DNA of 64,000 nucleotides from Thioalkalivibrio sp. XN279 (GTDB lineage: Bacteria > Pseudomonadota > Gammaproteobacteria > Steroidobacterales > XN24). The DNA is taken from NCBI RefSeq assembly GCF_011089885.1, contig NZ_JAANBD010000028.1, positions 425,746-489,745 of the forward strand, read 5' to 3'. The notes beneath the pieces were generated by a model. That model saw only the letters and a list, made by a program, of their open reading frames with translations. It ran no database searches and was not told the origin of the DNA. The first letter of the stretch is position 1, and each line of letters starts with the position of its first letter. Position numbers and translations under genes: made by a program. Shown piece by piece: positions 1 through 10,379 of this stretch.

Positions 1-660
1 GCCATCACCGAGTCCTCCAGAAAGATCGCCGACATCATCCAGGTCATCGACGGCATCGCCTTCCAGACCAACATCCTCGCCCTCAACGCCGCCGTCGAAG
101 CGGCACGGGCCGGGGAGCAGGGTCGCGGCTTCGCCGTGGTCGCCGGTGAGGTCCGCACCCTGGCACAGCGCTCCGCCGCCGCCGCCAAGGAGATCAAGAC
201 CCTCATCAGCCACTCCGTCGAAACCGTCGAGGGCGGCTCCAAGCTCGTCGAGCAGGCCGGCGCCACCATGGAGGAGATCGTCTCCGCCGTGAAACGCGTC
301 ACCGACATCATGGCCGAGATCTCCGCCGCCTCTGACGAGCAGAGCCAGGGCATCGAGCAGGTCTCCACCGCCGTCGCACAAATGGACGAGGTCACCCAGC
401 AGAACGCCGCACTCGTCGAAGAGTCCGCCGCCGCCGCAGGCTCCCTCGAGGACCAGGCTCACGGCCTCGCAGAAGCCGTCGCCATCTTCCGCATGGACGA
501 ATCAAAGACCGCTTACATCGCCCCGGCACGCGCCCCAGCCGCCAAGCCCAATGCCCCAGCCGCTAAGGCCAAGGCCAAGGGCGCCCCGGCCGCACCCGCG
601 CGCAAGGCCCCCAAGCCCGCCGCCCTCGCCGAGGCCGGCGAAGAGTGGGCCGAGTTCTGA
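1..660 (+). CDS. Methyl-accepting chemotaxis protein, C-terminal part (cut by window edge)
   Basis: The reading frame is open from the first base, so the N-terminus lies outside the window. What remains is the cytoplasmic signalling domain that controls CheA kinase through CheW. It contains the conserved hairpin tip ([19 protein letters not shown]) followed by a long heptad-rich helix. The tail is a flexible Ala/Lys/Pro-rich linker ending in EEWAEF. That end fits the aromatic-x-x-aromatic pentapeptide used by many chemoreceptors to tether the methylation enzymes CheR and CheB. The ligand-binding domain is not visible, so the stimulus is unknown. A strong terminator follows directly. Confidence 0.95.
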   Translation, partial: AITESSRKIADIIQVIDGIAFQTNILALNAAVEAARAGEQGRGFAVVAGEVRTLAQRSAAAAKEIKTLISHSVETVEGGSKLVEQAGATMEEIVSAVKRVTDIMAEISAASDEQSQGIEQVSTAVAQMDEVTQQNAALVEESAAAAGSLEDQAHGLAEAVAIFRMDESKTAYIAPARAPAAKPNAPAAKAKAKGAPAAPARKAPKPAALAEAGEEWAEF

Positions 661-697
661 TCCGCTCTCTCGGGCTCACCCCCCTTGCTGGGCCCAC

Positions 698-730
698 CCC
701 CCCGGCAGGCAACTGCCGGGGGGTTCTATT
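698..730 (+). terminator. Rho-independent terminator of the chemoreceptor gene
   Basis: An 11 bp stem (698-708 with 713-723, six C pairing with six G) closes a GCAA loop and is followed by a T-rich stretch. It lies 38 bases after the chemoreceptor stop codon and before the convergent histidine kinase gene. Confidence 0.8.
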
Positions 731-800
731 TGGATTACAGCCCCAAGGCAGTAATCGGCATTCTCCAGTGATCTCGGATCGACACCAGGGCCGGCAAGGG

Positions 801-3800
801 TCAGGCGTCGCTGGCTGGCGCTGCGGCCGGGCTGGACTGCTGCGCGCGCAGCTGCAGCCAGTGAAGCAAGACTGCGTAAAGACGCGGCGGATTGACGGGT
901 TTCGCAAGAAAATCATTCATGCCCGCATCGAGTGCGCTCTGGCGGTCCTCGGCGAACGCATTGGCGGTCATGGCGATGATTGGGATCCGGTCGCCGCCGG
1001 GCAAAGCCCGCGCCTTGCGTGCGGCCGTAAGGCCGTCCATGTTCGGCATCTGCACGTCCATCAAGACCAGGTCGTATTCCTGATCGGACAACCTCGCCAG
1101 CGCCTCGTGGCCATCCCCGGCGAAATCTACGTGCATGCCGGCGCTTTCCAACAGGACGCCGGCGATCTCCCTGTTGACCGCATTGTCCTCTACGACCAGG
1201 ACGCGGGCGCCGGCATAGGGTGCGAGTGATTCCAGATCACCTTCCCCGGCCAGCGCGGGGCGCTCTGATGTCGCCAGGCTGTGGCCGCGCTCCAGGCTGG
1301 CCTCGAACCAGAACGTGCTGCCTTCCCCTTCTTGGCTCTCCACGCCGGCACGCCCGCCCATCATTTCGGCGAGTCGGCGGGTCACCATCAAGCCGAGGCC
1401 GGTGCCGCCGTAGTCGCGCGAAATCGATTCATCCGCCTGCTCGAACGACCGGAACAGATTGCCCACCCGGTCGGCCGGGATACCGATACCCGTGTCCTCG
1501 ACTTCAAAGCGCACCTCAATCCGTTCGCCGTGATCCTCAAGCAGGCGTGCGCGAATCTGGATCGACCCCTGCGTGGTGAACTTGATGGCATTACCGACAT
1601 AGTTAAGCAGGCACTGGCGCAAACGGGCCGGATCGCCTCTAAGCCACATGGAGACCTGGTCGGCGTCCACGCTCAAGGCCAGCCCCTTGTCGGCAGCGGA
1701 AGAGCGCATCATCGAAAACACCTGGTCGAGGACCGCCGATAGCTGGAACTCCTGCTTGTCCAGGGTCAGCTTGCCCGCCTCGATCTTCGAGACATCGAGG
1801 ATGTCACTGATGATCGACATCAGGTGGCGCGAAGCATCATCCACCTTGGCGAGGCGTTGCTGCTGCGTGGGCGACTCGGCCTCGCGGCGCAGGATATGCA
1901 CGAGGCCGACGATGGCGTTGAGCGGCGTGCGAATCTCGTGACTCATGTTGGCGAGAAAAGCGCTCTTGGAATGATTCGCCGCTTCCGCCTGGGCGCGTGC
2001 ATCCTCCAGCTGGGCGGTGCGGGTGACAACCAACTCCTCGAGGCGCTCACGATACTCATCGAGCTCGCCGTCGATTTCCTTCCGCGCGGTGATGTCCTGG
2101 ATGGCGCCCTGCACGCGCCAAGGCTCGCCGCGCTCGTCACGGACCAGTTCGCCGACAACCCGGACCCACCGCTTGCCGCCTTCTGGCGTCTCCAGTTGTG
2201 CCTCGAGATCGTAAGGCTTCCCGTCATCGACACATGCGGTGAAAGCCCTCTGTACCCTGGGGCGGTCGCCGGCACAATAGAACCCGAACGCCGTCTCCAG
2301 CGTGAGTGCCTTGTCCTCCGGCAGGCCGTGGATCCGGCGCACAGCATCGGACCACTCGATGCGGCCGTTCGCCAGTTCGACTTCCCAGCCGCCGAGGCCC
2401 GCCATATTGGCCGCCATCGTCATCAAGCGCGAATTCGCGTCGGCCTTGCGCGCTGCGTCCCGCCGGGCCGTCAGGTCACGAATGATGTACTGGAAGGCGG
2501 GCTCGCCATCTACCAACACCTCCTGCGCGCCGATCTCGACCGGGAACGTACCCCCGTCTGCATGCCGATGACGGGCTTCTACAAGCGCCCCACGATCGGC
2601 CTTGGGATCAACAGGACAAAACACCGTATCCGGGGCGCTCAAATCCGCCACATTCCTGGCCGAATGGTCGTGACTGCCCAGGCCGTAGGCTTCACGCGCC
2701 GCGCTGTTCGCCTGGAGGATGCGGCCGTCGCGGTCAGCGACGAGGACAAGGTCACGGATCTGCTCGAAAAATCGCTGGAAGCGTCCTGCGATCTCAAGGC
2801 GCTGCGCATGCTGCTGCCGGTCCTTGGCGGCCCACATGAGCTCGCGGCGCTGCGTCCACAGCCGGGTACCAATCAACACCATGGCGATGAGCAAAAACAC
2901 GAACAGCAGGATCCACACCGCCTGAGCCCGGACGTCGCCAAAGATTTCGTCCTCGGCCATGGAAACCTTGACCCACCAGTCGGCGCCAGGCACGGGAACT
3001 ATCACGGCAAACGCCGGATGCCCCCACAAATTGCGGCCCTGGATGATCTCGCCAAACGGTGCATTCCCGCTGGCGACCGCTGCGGCCAGGGTTTCATCGC
3101 CTCCTAGCGGAATCTGGAGGGATCCAGGCGGAGCATCGCTGAAACGCGTCTGGGTCAGCACCGTCAGGGCCTCTCGATCCGGCTGTACTAGAAGCGTGTC
3201 GCCGGACTGAGTCAGTTTTGCCCAGTCGCGCAGAAAGGAGAAGTTGGTATTCGTGCTCGAATTGCGGACGATGAGATAGCAACACACGGGCTGACCGAGA
3301 GGGATCACGGTGTCGAAGTAACCGGGGGTCCCATCATTGCGAGTGGAGCGCGTAAAACCGGCGAACTGGGCCTGCCCGGAGAGGCGCGCGTTTGTGGCCG
3401 CTCTGCTGAGCTTCGATGACAGATCCACGGGAGCACCCAGCGCATGGACCAGGGTGCCCTGGTCGCTGTAAAAGGAGATGGCGTCCGCTTCCAGGTCCTG
3501 ACGTGCGCGCTCCAATTGGGTAACCAGAGCTGCCGTAACACCTTCTTCGCCGTCCTGCTGCCAGGCGATGAGCGCATCCCTTAGCGCTGCACTGGCGCCG
3601 ACCAGGGTGGCGGCAGTCAGCCTCTGCGCGATCCATTCTTCCACGTTGCCAGCCGCGCTCTCCGCCAATTGGGTAAGGCGCGGCCCCACCGCGGCGCCCG
3701 AGCGATCCAGGAGCTCTTTGATGGCCGCGCCCCCGGATACGAGCAGAAGCAAAAGAGCGAACAACAACAGCCACGGGCCACGTCCGCTGGGCGCCATGGA

Positions 3801-4055
3801 AAGGTCGGCCCGTGCGCCAAACAGCCGCCACATGGCGAAAAAGAGCAAGGCAGCGCTGGTCGCGACGAACACGATACCTTTGACTGCGCTGATGGCCGAG
3901 AGCAGGAACGCATCGTCGACCAGCGCCGCCAGCACCAGGTCGGAGAGGATGATCCAGGCGCTGGCGAACACGACATAACCGAGCGTGATCAACAAGACCG
4001 AGGCCCGAATATGATCCTGGTTGTCCCCTGCCGCGTCGGCGCGCTTGCCTGTCAT
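801..4055 (-). CDS. Membrane-bound hybrid sensor histidine kinase with two PAS domains and a receiver domain
   Basis: A 1,084-residue protein. Domains in order: an N-terminal pair of membrane helices (about 20-70), another helix near 92-110, a sensor region of about 260 residues, a membrane helix near 380-400, two PAS domains (about 440-650), a coiled coil, HisKA with phospho-acceptor motif [10 protein letters not shown] (His near 705), an HATPase domain with GTGLGL, and a C-terminal receiver with [13 protein letters not shown] (Asp near 1000). No Hpt domain is present, so a separate phosphotransfer protein is expected. The frame stays open upstream to 4523, but I chose ATG 4055, preceded by GAGGGG, because the longer version lacks family features and would overlap the lipoprotein gene at 4402. 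The signal is unknown. Confidence 0.88.
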   Translation of the reverse strand: MTGKRADAAGDNQDHIRASVLLITLGYVVFASAWIILSDLVLAALVDDAFLLSAISAVKGIVFVATSAALLFFAMWRLFGARADLSMAPSGRGPWLLLFALLLLLVSGGAAIKELLDRSGAAVGPRLTQLAESAAGNVEEWIAQRLTAATLVGASAALRDALIAWQQDGEEGVTAALVTQLERARQDLEADAISFYSDQGTLVHALGAPVDLSSKLSRAATNARLSGQAQFAGFTRSTRNDGTPGYFDTVIPLGQPVCCYLIVRNSSTNTNFSFLRDWAKLTQSGDTLLVQPDREALTVLTQTRFSDAPPGSLQIPLGGDETLAAAVASGNAPFGEIIQGRNLWGHPAFAVIVPVPGADWWVKVSMAEDEIFGDVRAQAVWILLFVFLLIAMVLIGTRLWTQRRELMWAAKDRQQHAQRLEIAGRFQRFFEQIRDLVLVADRDGRILQANSAAREAYGLGSHDHSARNVADLSAPDTVFCPVDPKADRGALVEARHRHADGGTFPVEIGAQEVLVDGEPAFQYIIRDLTARRDAARKADANSRLMTMAANMAGLGGWEVELANGRIEWSDAVRRIHGLPEDKALTLETAFGFYCAGDRPRVQRAFTACVDDGKPYDLEAQLETPEGGKRWVRVVGELVRDERGEPWRVQGAIQDITARKEIDGELDEYRERLEELVVTRTAQLEDARAQAEAANHSKSAFLANMSHEIRTPLNAIVGLVHILRREAESPTQQQRLAKVDDASRHLMSIISDILDVSKIEAGKLTLDKQEFQLSAVLDQVFSMMRSSAADKGLALSVDADQVSMWLRGDPARLRQCLLNYVGNAIKFTTQGSIQIRARLLEDHGERIEVRFEVEDTGIGIPADRVGNLFRSFEQADESISRDYGGTGLGLMVTRRLAEMMGGRAGVESQEGEGSTFWFEASLERGHSLATSERPALAGEGDLESLAPYAGARVLVVEDNAVNREIAGVLLESAGMHVDFAGDGHEALARLSDQEYDLVLMDVQMPNMDGLTAARKARALPGGDRIPIIAMTANAFAEDRQSALDAGMNDFLAKPVNPPRLYAVLLHWLQLRAQQSSPAAAPASDA

Positions 4056-4401
4056 TGCCTTACACCCCTCATTGGCGGTGCTTCGGGCTTTGGAAGCCAC
4101 TGAACCCCACGCGGCGTAATGGACACCGCCCCCGCCATGAAGGATGCCATGTTTTTGGCGCGCATACGCATGAAAGGCCACCGCAGACGTGTACGGCCCC
4201 GAAAGCTCGATAGAGCATGAAAGGACTTCGGGGAAACTCCTGGGTCCCTGACGGCAAGCGGCCGATGACCTCGTCATTGCTGGTCGCGGACAGCGGTTGC
4301 TAGACTTCGACGAGCGTGCTCCGAGGCGAAAATGACCGGGATGTCGGGGCCCATAACAGCGTCCTTTCGATACGGCGTGCTCACCATGAAGGAGCCGCCT
4401 C
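4056..4401. other. Intergenic region between divergent genes, no gene seen
   Basis: 346 bases separate the histidine kinase (minus) from the SYLF lipoprotein (plus). I see no convincing coding frame, RNA gene or strong hairpin. It must hold both promoters, but no consensus promoter stands out. Confidence 0.5.
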
Positions 4402-4845
4402 ATGTCCATTAGCAAGAGAGCTTTCGTCGCCGCGGTAGTCGCAGTGCTGGCATTTGGCGCCGGTTGCACGACGACCACCGGCAACGGCGCTGATCCGGCC
4501 GCCCGCCGAGCGGCCATCGACACCGGCGTCGGCGCACTCCGCGTCGACGGGAAGACGACGGCCTACCATGCCACCACGAGTGGCTCCTGGGGCTTCCAGG
4601 CCGGGGCGCAATCGACCGCAGTATTCATGCTCTTCATGACCGAGGAGGCACTCACCCGCTTCCAGAACAGCAGCGGCTGGACCGTAGGCGCAGATGCGTC
4701 GGTGACGATGATCTCGGTCGGCGCAAGCGCGAGCGTGTCGACGGCCACCGCCCAGCAGCCCGTCATTGGCTTCGTGCTGTCGAACCGCGGCTTGATGGCC
4801 GGCATCTCGCTCAACGGCGCGCGCATTACGCGACTGGACCTGTAG
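4402..4845 (+). CDS. SYLF (Ysc84-like) domain lipoprotein, apparently internally deleted
   Basis: A 147-residue lipoprotein. The signal peptide ends in a lipobox (FGAGC, Cys near 22) and is followed by a Thr-rich linker. The rest matches the C-terminal half of the SYLF/Ysc84 lipid-binding family: [15 protein letters not shown], then [12 protein letters not shown], then [17 protein letters not shown], ending ITRLDL. Compared with usual family members (about 180-190 residues, from memory) the conserved front half, normally a KA(K/R)GxLVFP-type stretch plus a Gly-rich strand, is missing. AIDTGV runs straight into GALRVDGKT in frame. A good ribosome binding site (AAGGAG) sits 7 bases before the ATG. 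Likely exported to the periplasm or outer membrane; its role and activity are uncertain. Confidence 0.8.
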   Translation: MSISKRAFVAAVVAVLAFGAGCTTTTGNGADPAARRAAIDTGVGALRVDGKTTAYHATTSGSWGFQAGAQSTAVFMLFMTEEALTRFQNSSGWTVGADASVTMISVGASASVSTATAQQPVIGFVLSNRGLMAGISLNGARITRLDL

Positions 4846-4936
4846 GACGCCGTACCTCGGCGGAGGTGTTGGCGGCAGCTCGGTAAGGCCGCCCGCCTCC
4901 GACGCGACCGTTCGAGCCGTTTCCGAACCTGCCGGC

Positions 4937-4949
4937 GTGACAAAGTCAC
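4937..4949. promoter_or_regulatory. Palindrome GTGAC-AAA-GTCAC, possible operator
   Basis: A perfect 5+3+5 inverted repeat lies about 60 bases before the DUF2892 gene, which precedes a Crp/Fnr regulator gene. The half-sites resemble Crp-family half-sites, but the spacing is one base shorter than the TGTGA-N6-TCACA consensus. Binding by the neighbouring regulator is an inference. Confidence 0.35.
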
Positions 4950-5010
4950 CGACGGACGGGCCGTTCCTGTGCGAATCTCTGATTGCGTACACCCACCGCA
5001 GGAGAGGAAC

Positions 5011-5205
5011 ATGCAACGCAATGAAGGCACCATCGACCGCGCACTGCGCATCATCGCCGGCCTCGGTATCCTGTCCCTGGTCTTCGTCGGCCCGCAGACG
5101 CCCTGGGGCTGGATCGGGCTCGTGCCGCTGGTCACCGGGCTCGTCGGCGTCTGCCCCGTCTACTCGGTGCTCGGCATCCGGACCTGTCCCGCGCCCAGGA
5201 ACTGA
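5011..5205 (+). CDS. DUF2892 (YgaP-like) inner-membrane protein
   Basis: A 64-residue protein with two closely spaced hydrophobic helices (about 10-28 and 31-50) and the short motif GVCPVYSVLG typical of DUF2892 proteins. These resemble the membrane part of YgaP, where the domain follows a rhodanese. I chose ATG 5011 because GGAGAGG lies just upstream; an earlier in-frame ATG at 4969 has no such site. The gene is followed 54 bases later by a Crp/Fnr regulator and probably shares its transcript. DUF2892 has no defined reaction; a link to sulfur or redox stress is often suspected from gene neighbourhoods. Confidence 0.8.
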   Translation: MQRNEGTIDRALRIIAGLGILSLVFVGPQTPWGWIGLVPLVTGLVGVCPVYSVLGIRTCPAPRN

Positions 5206-5259
5206 GGCGGCCGAAACAGGACTATCGCCACGGCGCTGCGCCCTCGGGGGCGCGGTGCG

Positions 5260-5895
5260 GTGAACGGAACGCGCCAGACGATCCCGGCGGGAACGATCCT
5301 GTTCAGGCCGGGCGATCCCTGCCCCGGCTTCGTCGTGCTGCACGAGGGGTCACTGCGTGTGACCTTGGCGGCGGCCAATGGCCGCGAGGTGGTGCTGTAC
5401 CGCGTCAGTCCGGGTGACGTCTGCCTGCAGACGTTCGCCTGCCTGGTCGAGGGCAGAAAGTATTCCGCCTTGGGTGTCGCCGAATCGGAACTCTTGGCGG
5501 ATATCCTCGAACCGCCGGAATTCCACGCCGTCATGGCCCGGGACGAGGCCTTCCGCCAGCGCGTGTTCGCCGCGGTGGCGCGGCGCTTCGCCGATTTCGA
5601 GCAACTGGTGGAAGACGTCGCGCTGACCGGTTTCGAGGCGCGCCTGGCCCGCGCCTTGCTGCGCCTCGCCGGGCCCGGTGCCGTCGTGCGGGCCACCCAT
5701 GAACAGCTGGCGACCGAGACGGGTTCGGGGCGCGCCGTGGTGAGCCGGCAGCTGGCCGCCTTCGCCGCCGCCGGCCACGTGGCCCTGCAGCGGGGGCTGG
5801 TCACGCTGACGGACCGGGCGGCGCTGGCCCGCATCGCGCGCGAGCGCCAGCGCGTTGCCGGCAATCCGGACCGTCCGGCCGAACGCCGGAAATAG
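5260..5895 (+). CDS. Crp/Fnr family transcriptional regulator
   Basis: A 211-residue protein with an N-terminal cyclic-nucleotide-type beta barrel (about 8-110), a long dimer helix, and a C-terminal winged helix-turn-helix (THEQLATETGSGRAVVSRQL). The start is GTG. The FNR N-terminal cysteine cluster is absent, but cysteines occur in PGDPCPG and in VCLQTFACLV, a pattern seen in small redox-linked members of this family. In the recognition helix, the Arg and Ser-Arg are kept while the usual Glu is Ala, so its operator may differ from the classical Crp or Fnr site. Its likely target is the adjacent DUF2892 gene, which has a palindrome in front of it. The effector is unknown. Confidence 0.88.
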   Translation: MNGTRQTIPAGTILFRPGDPCPGFVVLHEGSLRVTLAAANGREVVLYRVSPGDVCLQTFACLVEGRKYSALGVAESELLADILEPPEFHAVMARDEAFRQRVFAAVARRFADFEQLVEDVALTGFEARLARALLRLAGPGAVVRATHEQLATETGSGRAVVSRQLAAFAAAGHVALQRGLVTLTDRAALARIARERQRVAGNPDRPAERRK

Positions 5896-6010
5896 CCCGC
5901 CTGCGGCGGGCGCCGGCTATTTCAGGATCCGGACCCGCTCGCCGTCCTCGCCCTCGAATGTCGCCCGCAGCGCCGCAGCGGCGAGGTTGTTCGGGCCTTC
6001 TTCCCTCGAG

Positions 6011-7354
6011 TCAGAAGTAAACGGCTTTGAGTAAGGCGATGTCGTTCCCGGCCTCGTCCCTGAGACCGAGAACCTCCCCGGTGATATTCCAGCCCCGGGC
6101 GCTCTCGAGCACTTCCCGCAGCTGTTGTTCCATCTCCGCCAGCGGCGGCGGGCAGGCCATCAGCGTGGTGGCGGCGCCGTCGAAGCGCAGCGATGCACCG
6201 TCCAGCTCGAGGCGCCAGTAGGTGTTGGTCAGTGAGGCCGTGCCCTTGTATTGCGGGCAGGCCGCGTCCGGCCGCACGGCGATGAAGCGATCGACCACCA
6301 GCGTGGGCTGCAGCCGGTCGCCCTCCATGCCGGGCAACTGCTTCAGCGCGCCCTCGAAGTGGACCATGAGCTTCGCGCCGGGCTCGCTGACGGTGGCCAG
6401 GTATTCCCGCTGCAGGCGCAACGCCTCCTCGCCGGGCGCGATCGGGTAGCTGCGCCCGGTCAGGCACTCGGTGAAGCGAGCGGAGTCCGCCATGTAGGTC
6501 ATCTGACCGAGAAAGAACGACGGGATTTCCGCCATCTCCAGCGTCCCGTCGCTCGTCAGCTCGTAGGGCAGCTCCGAGTCGATGGGCTGGCCCATGAGAT
6601 CGAGCTGCCGCAAGCGGTCGGGGCCGAGGACCTGGAACTGCAGCGGCATCTCGGCGCCGCCGTGCAACACCAGCGCACGGCGCGACGGATCGACGCGCCA
6701 GCGACCCATGTCGCCGCGGACCATGTCCTTGCCAAGCCACTCGCGGCGCAGGTGGAACACCTGGTCGGGCCACAGGTCGAGGTGGTGGCGCACGCCCTCG
6801 CAGTCCGCGCAGGGCAGGTCGCCGCGGAAGCTGGCCGGCAGGCGCAGGCCGTGGGCGGGCGTGGCGCTCGCATCAGCAGCCGCGGCCGCGGGCGGTGCCG
6901 CCCTGGCGCCCCGCAGGAGAATCTCGAGCTCGTCGGTGGCCTCACCGGTCAACACCGGGTAGATACGGTCGGAAGTGAAGCGTAGCTGCCCGTTGACGCT
7001 GATCGTGGCGCGCACCGAGTAGCGGCGCCCCGGCGAGACGTCGGCGGGGTCGTAGGGAATGGCAAAGCGGATCGGCGGCGAGGGCGAATTCACCACTGTC
7101 CTGCCGATCACCGTCGCCGCCGCGTCCGCCAGCGTAATGTCCTCGAGCGTGGCCTCGAACACCGCGTCGGGAGGGAGCGCAATCCGCTCACGGTAGATCA
7201 CCGTGCCCGTCACGACCGTCGGTGGCTCTTCGTTCACGACGTTCTCCCGGGCACCGCCGCTCGACCCGATACAGCCCACCAGCAGCCCGGCCAGGACCAC
7301 GGCGCCGGCCTTGCAGGCCAGCGCGGCGAGCCCGGGAATGCCGCCGTGCGTCAC
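6011..7354 (-). CDS. Three-domain lipoprotein: YbaY-like, NlpE-like and META/HslJ-like
   Basis: A 447-residue predicted lipoprotein with a lipobox (LLVGC, Cys near 28). Three modules follow: a YbaY-type beta domain (about 48-145, with VTGTVIYRERIALPPDA and PYDP), an NlpE-type domain with the CxxC pair CADC (about 180-290), and a C-terminal META/HslJ-type domain (about 345-447, TNTYWRLELDG and ending LLKAVYF). Such proteins sit on the inner face of the outer membrane; NlpE is known for surface and copper stress signalling through Cpx in enterobacteria, but no Cpx genes are seen here. The GTG start overlaps the stop of a small upstream ORF by four bases (GTGA), suggesting translational coupling. 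The function of the combination is unknown. Confidence 0.82.
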   Translation of the reverse strand: MTHGGIPGLAALACKAGAVVLAGLLVGCIGSSGGARENVVNEEPPTVVTGTVIYRERIALPPDAVFEATLEDITLADAAATVIGRTVVNSPSPPIRFAIPYDPADVSPGRRYSVRATISVNGQLRFTSDRIYPVLTGEATDELEILLRGARAAPPAAAAADASATPAHGLRLPASFRGDLPCADCEGVRHHLDLWPDQVFHLRREWLGKDMVRGDMGRWRVDPSRRALVLHGGAEMPLQFQVLGPDRLRQLDLMGQPIDSELPYELTSDGTLEMAEIPSFFLGQMTYMADSARFTECLTGRSYPIAPGEEALRLQREYLATVSEPGAKLMVHFEGALKQLPGMEGDRLQPTLVVDRFIAVRPDAACPQYKGTASLTNTYWRLELDGASLRFDGAATTLMACPPPLAEMEQQLREVLESARGWNITGEVLGLRDEAGNDIALLKAVYF

Positions 7355-7546
7355 TTGGCCGCTGCCTCGGGCGGGAACAGCCTGATCTCGGCCGACTCGC
7401 TCTTCATCATCAGCACCCGGCCGACACCCAGCGACACCTTGACCACTTCGGCACCTTCCTCGAGCACGGTCCTGATTTCCTTGCTGGCGGCGGTCGCAGC
7501 CTCATTCGGGCAGGGCCATCGTCACTACGCGGGTACGAATGTTCAT
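7351..7546 (-). pseudogene. Small ORF (about 64 residues) broken by a one-base frameshift
   Basis: A strong ribosome binding site (GAGGAAAG) precedes ATG 7546. The first frame reads MNIRTRVVTMALPE and hits TGA at about 7502-7504. The frame one base over continues at once as EAATAASKEIRTVLEEGAEV and runs to a stop at 7351 that overlaps the GTG of the downstream lipoprotein. The total length, 196 bases, is one more than a multiple of three, which fits a single-base insertion near 7503-7508. I do not recognise the protein. It could be a decayed gene, a sequencing error or, less likely, a programmed +1 frameshift. Confidence 0.5.
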
Positions 7547-7686
7547 GAAGTCTTTCCTCTTCGGTGAGTCCGCCGGCAGGAATTCGCCGGACTTTTCAAC
7601 CGCGGAGAGCGTAGTGGCATGGCATCGGGCATTCAAATCGGTTTTTTATCATGCTATTGGTTTTGCCGATACCGGAGACTGATCCC

Positions 7687-7950
7687 ATGAGCCAATCATG
7701 GGCTGTGCTTTTCGGGCGACTCTTGGCGCGGGCGAGGCTCCGCCAGCTCCAGCTGCTGGTCGCGACGGTCGATGCCGGGGCCCACGGCGTGCTGCGCGTC
7801 GGCGCAGGCATCTCCCATCCGCTGGCGGGACGCGAAAGCGTGAGCGTGGACGACCTGGCGAGATATCCCTGGATGCTGGCTCCAGTCGGTGTCCCGGCGC
7901 GCGAACTGTTCGGAATGCTGTTCGCCGGGGCGATCGCAACAGCCTGTCGT
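7687..7950 (+). pseudogene. LysR-family regulator remnant with internal deletion
   Basis: The frame from ATG 7687 begins like the first helix of a GbpR-type LysR DNA-binding domain (LLARARLRQLQLLVA). It then jumps in frame to a segment typical of the effector-binding domain (SHPLAGRESVSVDDLARYPW followed by MLAPVGVPARELFGMLF). Homology fades around 7950, after which the frame only runs on over the opposite strand of katG. Most of the helix-turn-helix and roughly 150 or more middle residues are absent, as is the C-terminus. It should not bind DNA. It lies beside katG but is not of the OxyR type. Confidence 0.6.
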
Positions 7951-7965
7951 GCACCCCGTGAAGAT

Positions 7966-7993
7966 GCCCGACCCCGCTTACGCGGGGCCGGGC
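7966..7993. terminator. Hairpin downstream of katG, likely terminator
   Basis: Inverted repeat 7966-7977 / 7982-7993 with loop TTAC and one mismatch lies about 43 bases past the katG stop. It lacks a strong T-run on either strand, so the termination role is inferred from position. Confidence 0.5.
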
Positions 7994-8036
7994 ACCAGGG
8001 GGACGCTGCCTTGGGGGGCAGCAGCGCTCAGGGGAC

Positions 8037-10208
<2,172 letters not shown>

Positions 10209-10259
10209 CTATGGACAGTTCGTGAGGCACAGCCTAGGTAAGGGCCGGCCATTGGTCTA

Positions 10260-10296
10260 ATGGATTAAACTTATTGAGCTCATAGTGTTTGCCTAT
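10260..10296 (-). promoter_or_regulatory. Probable OxyR operator of katG
   Basis: Four tetranucleotides are each separated by exactly seven bases: ATGG (10260-10263), TTAT (10271-10274), ATAG (10282-10285) and CTAT (10293-10296). The OxyR consensus is ATAG-N7-CTAT-N7-ATAG-N7-CTAT, so 14 of 16 defined bases match with exact spacing. It lies directly upstream of katG, a classical OxyR target. Confidence 0.7.
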
Positions 10297-10379
10297 TGTC
10301 GGCCGGTTTAGCCAGCAGGCGCCGTCTGAGGCAGACTAGGCCTTCAGCCCCGGCAGGGGCCTGCAGAATCCAGAGCCTG

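Noticed and set aside
4056-4523. N-terminal extension of the hybrid kinase up to 4523.
   Set aside because: The extension has no domain, overlaps the lipoprotein gene and its promoter, and a good start with a ribosome binding site exists at 4055.
5917-6010. A short minus-strand frame ending FEGEDGERVRILK after the three-domain lipoprotein stop.
   Set aside because: It has no start codon or ribosome binding site of its own, and the lipoprotein already ends in the normal LLKAVYF. It could be a leftover of an older gene but cannot be supported.
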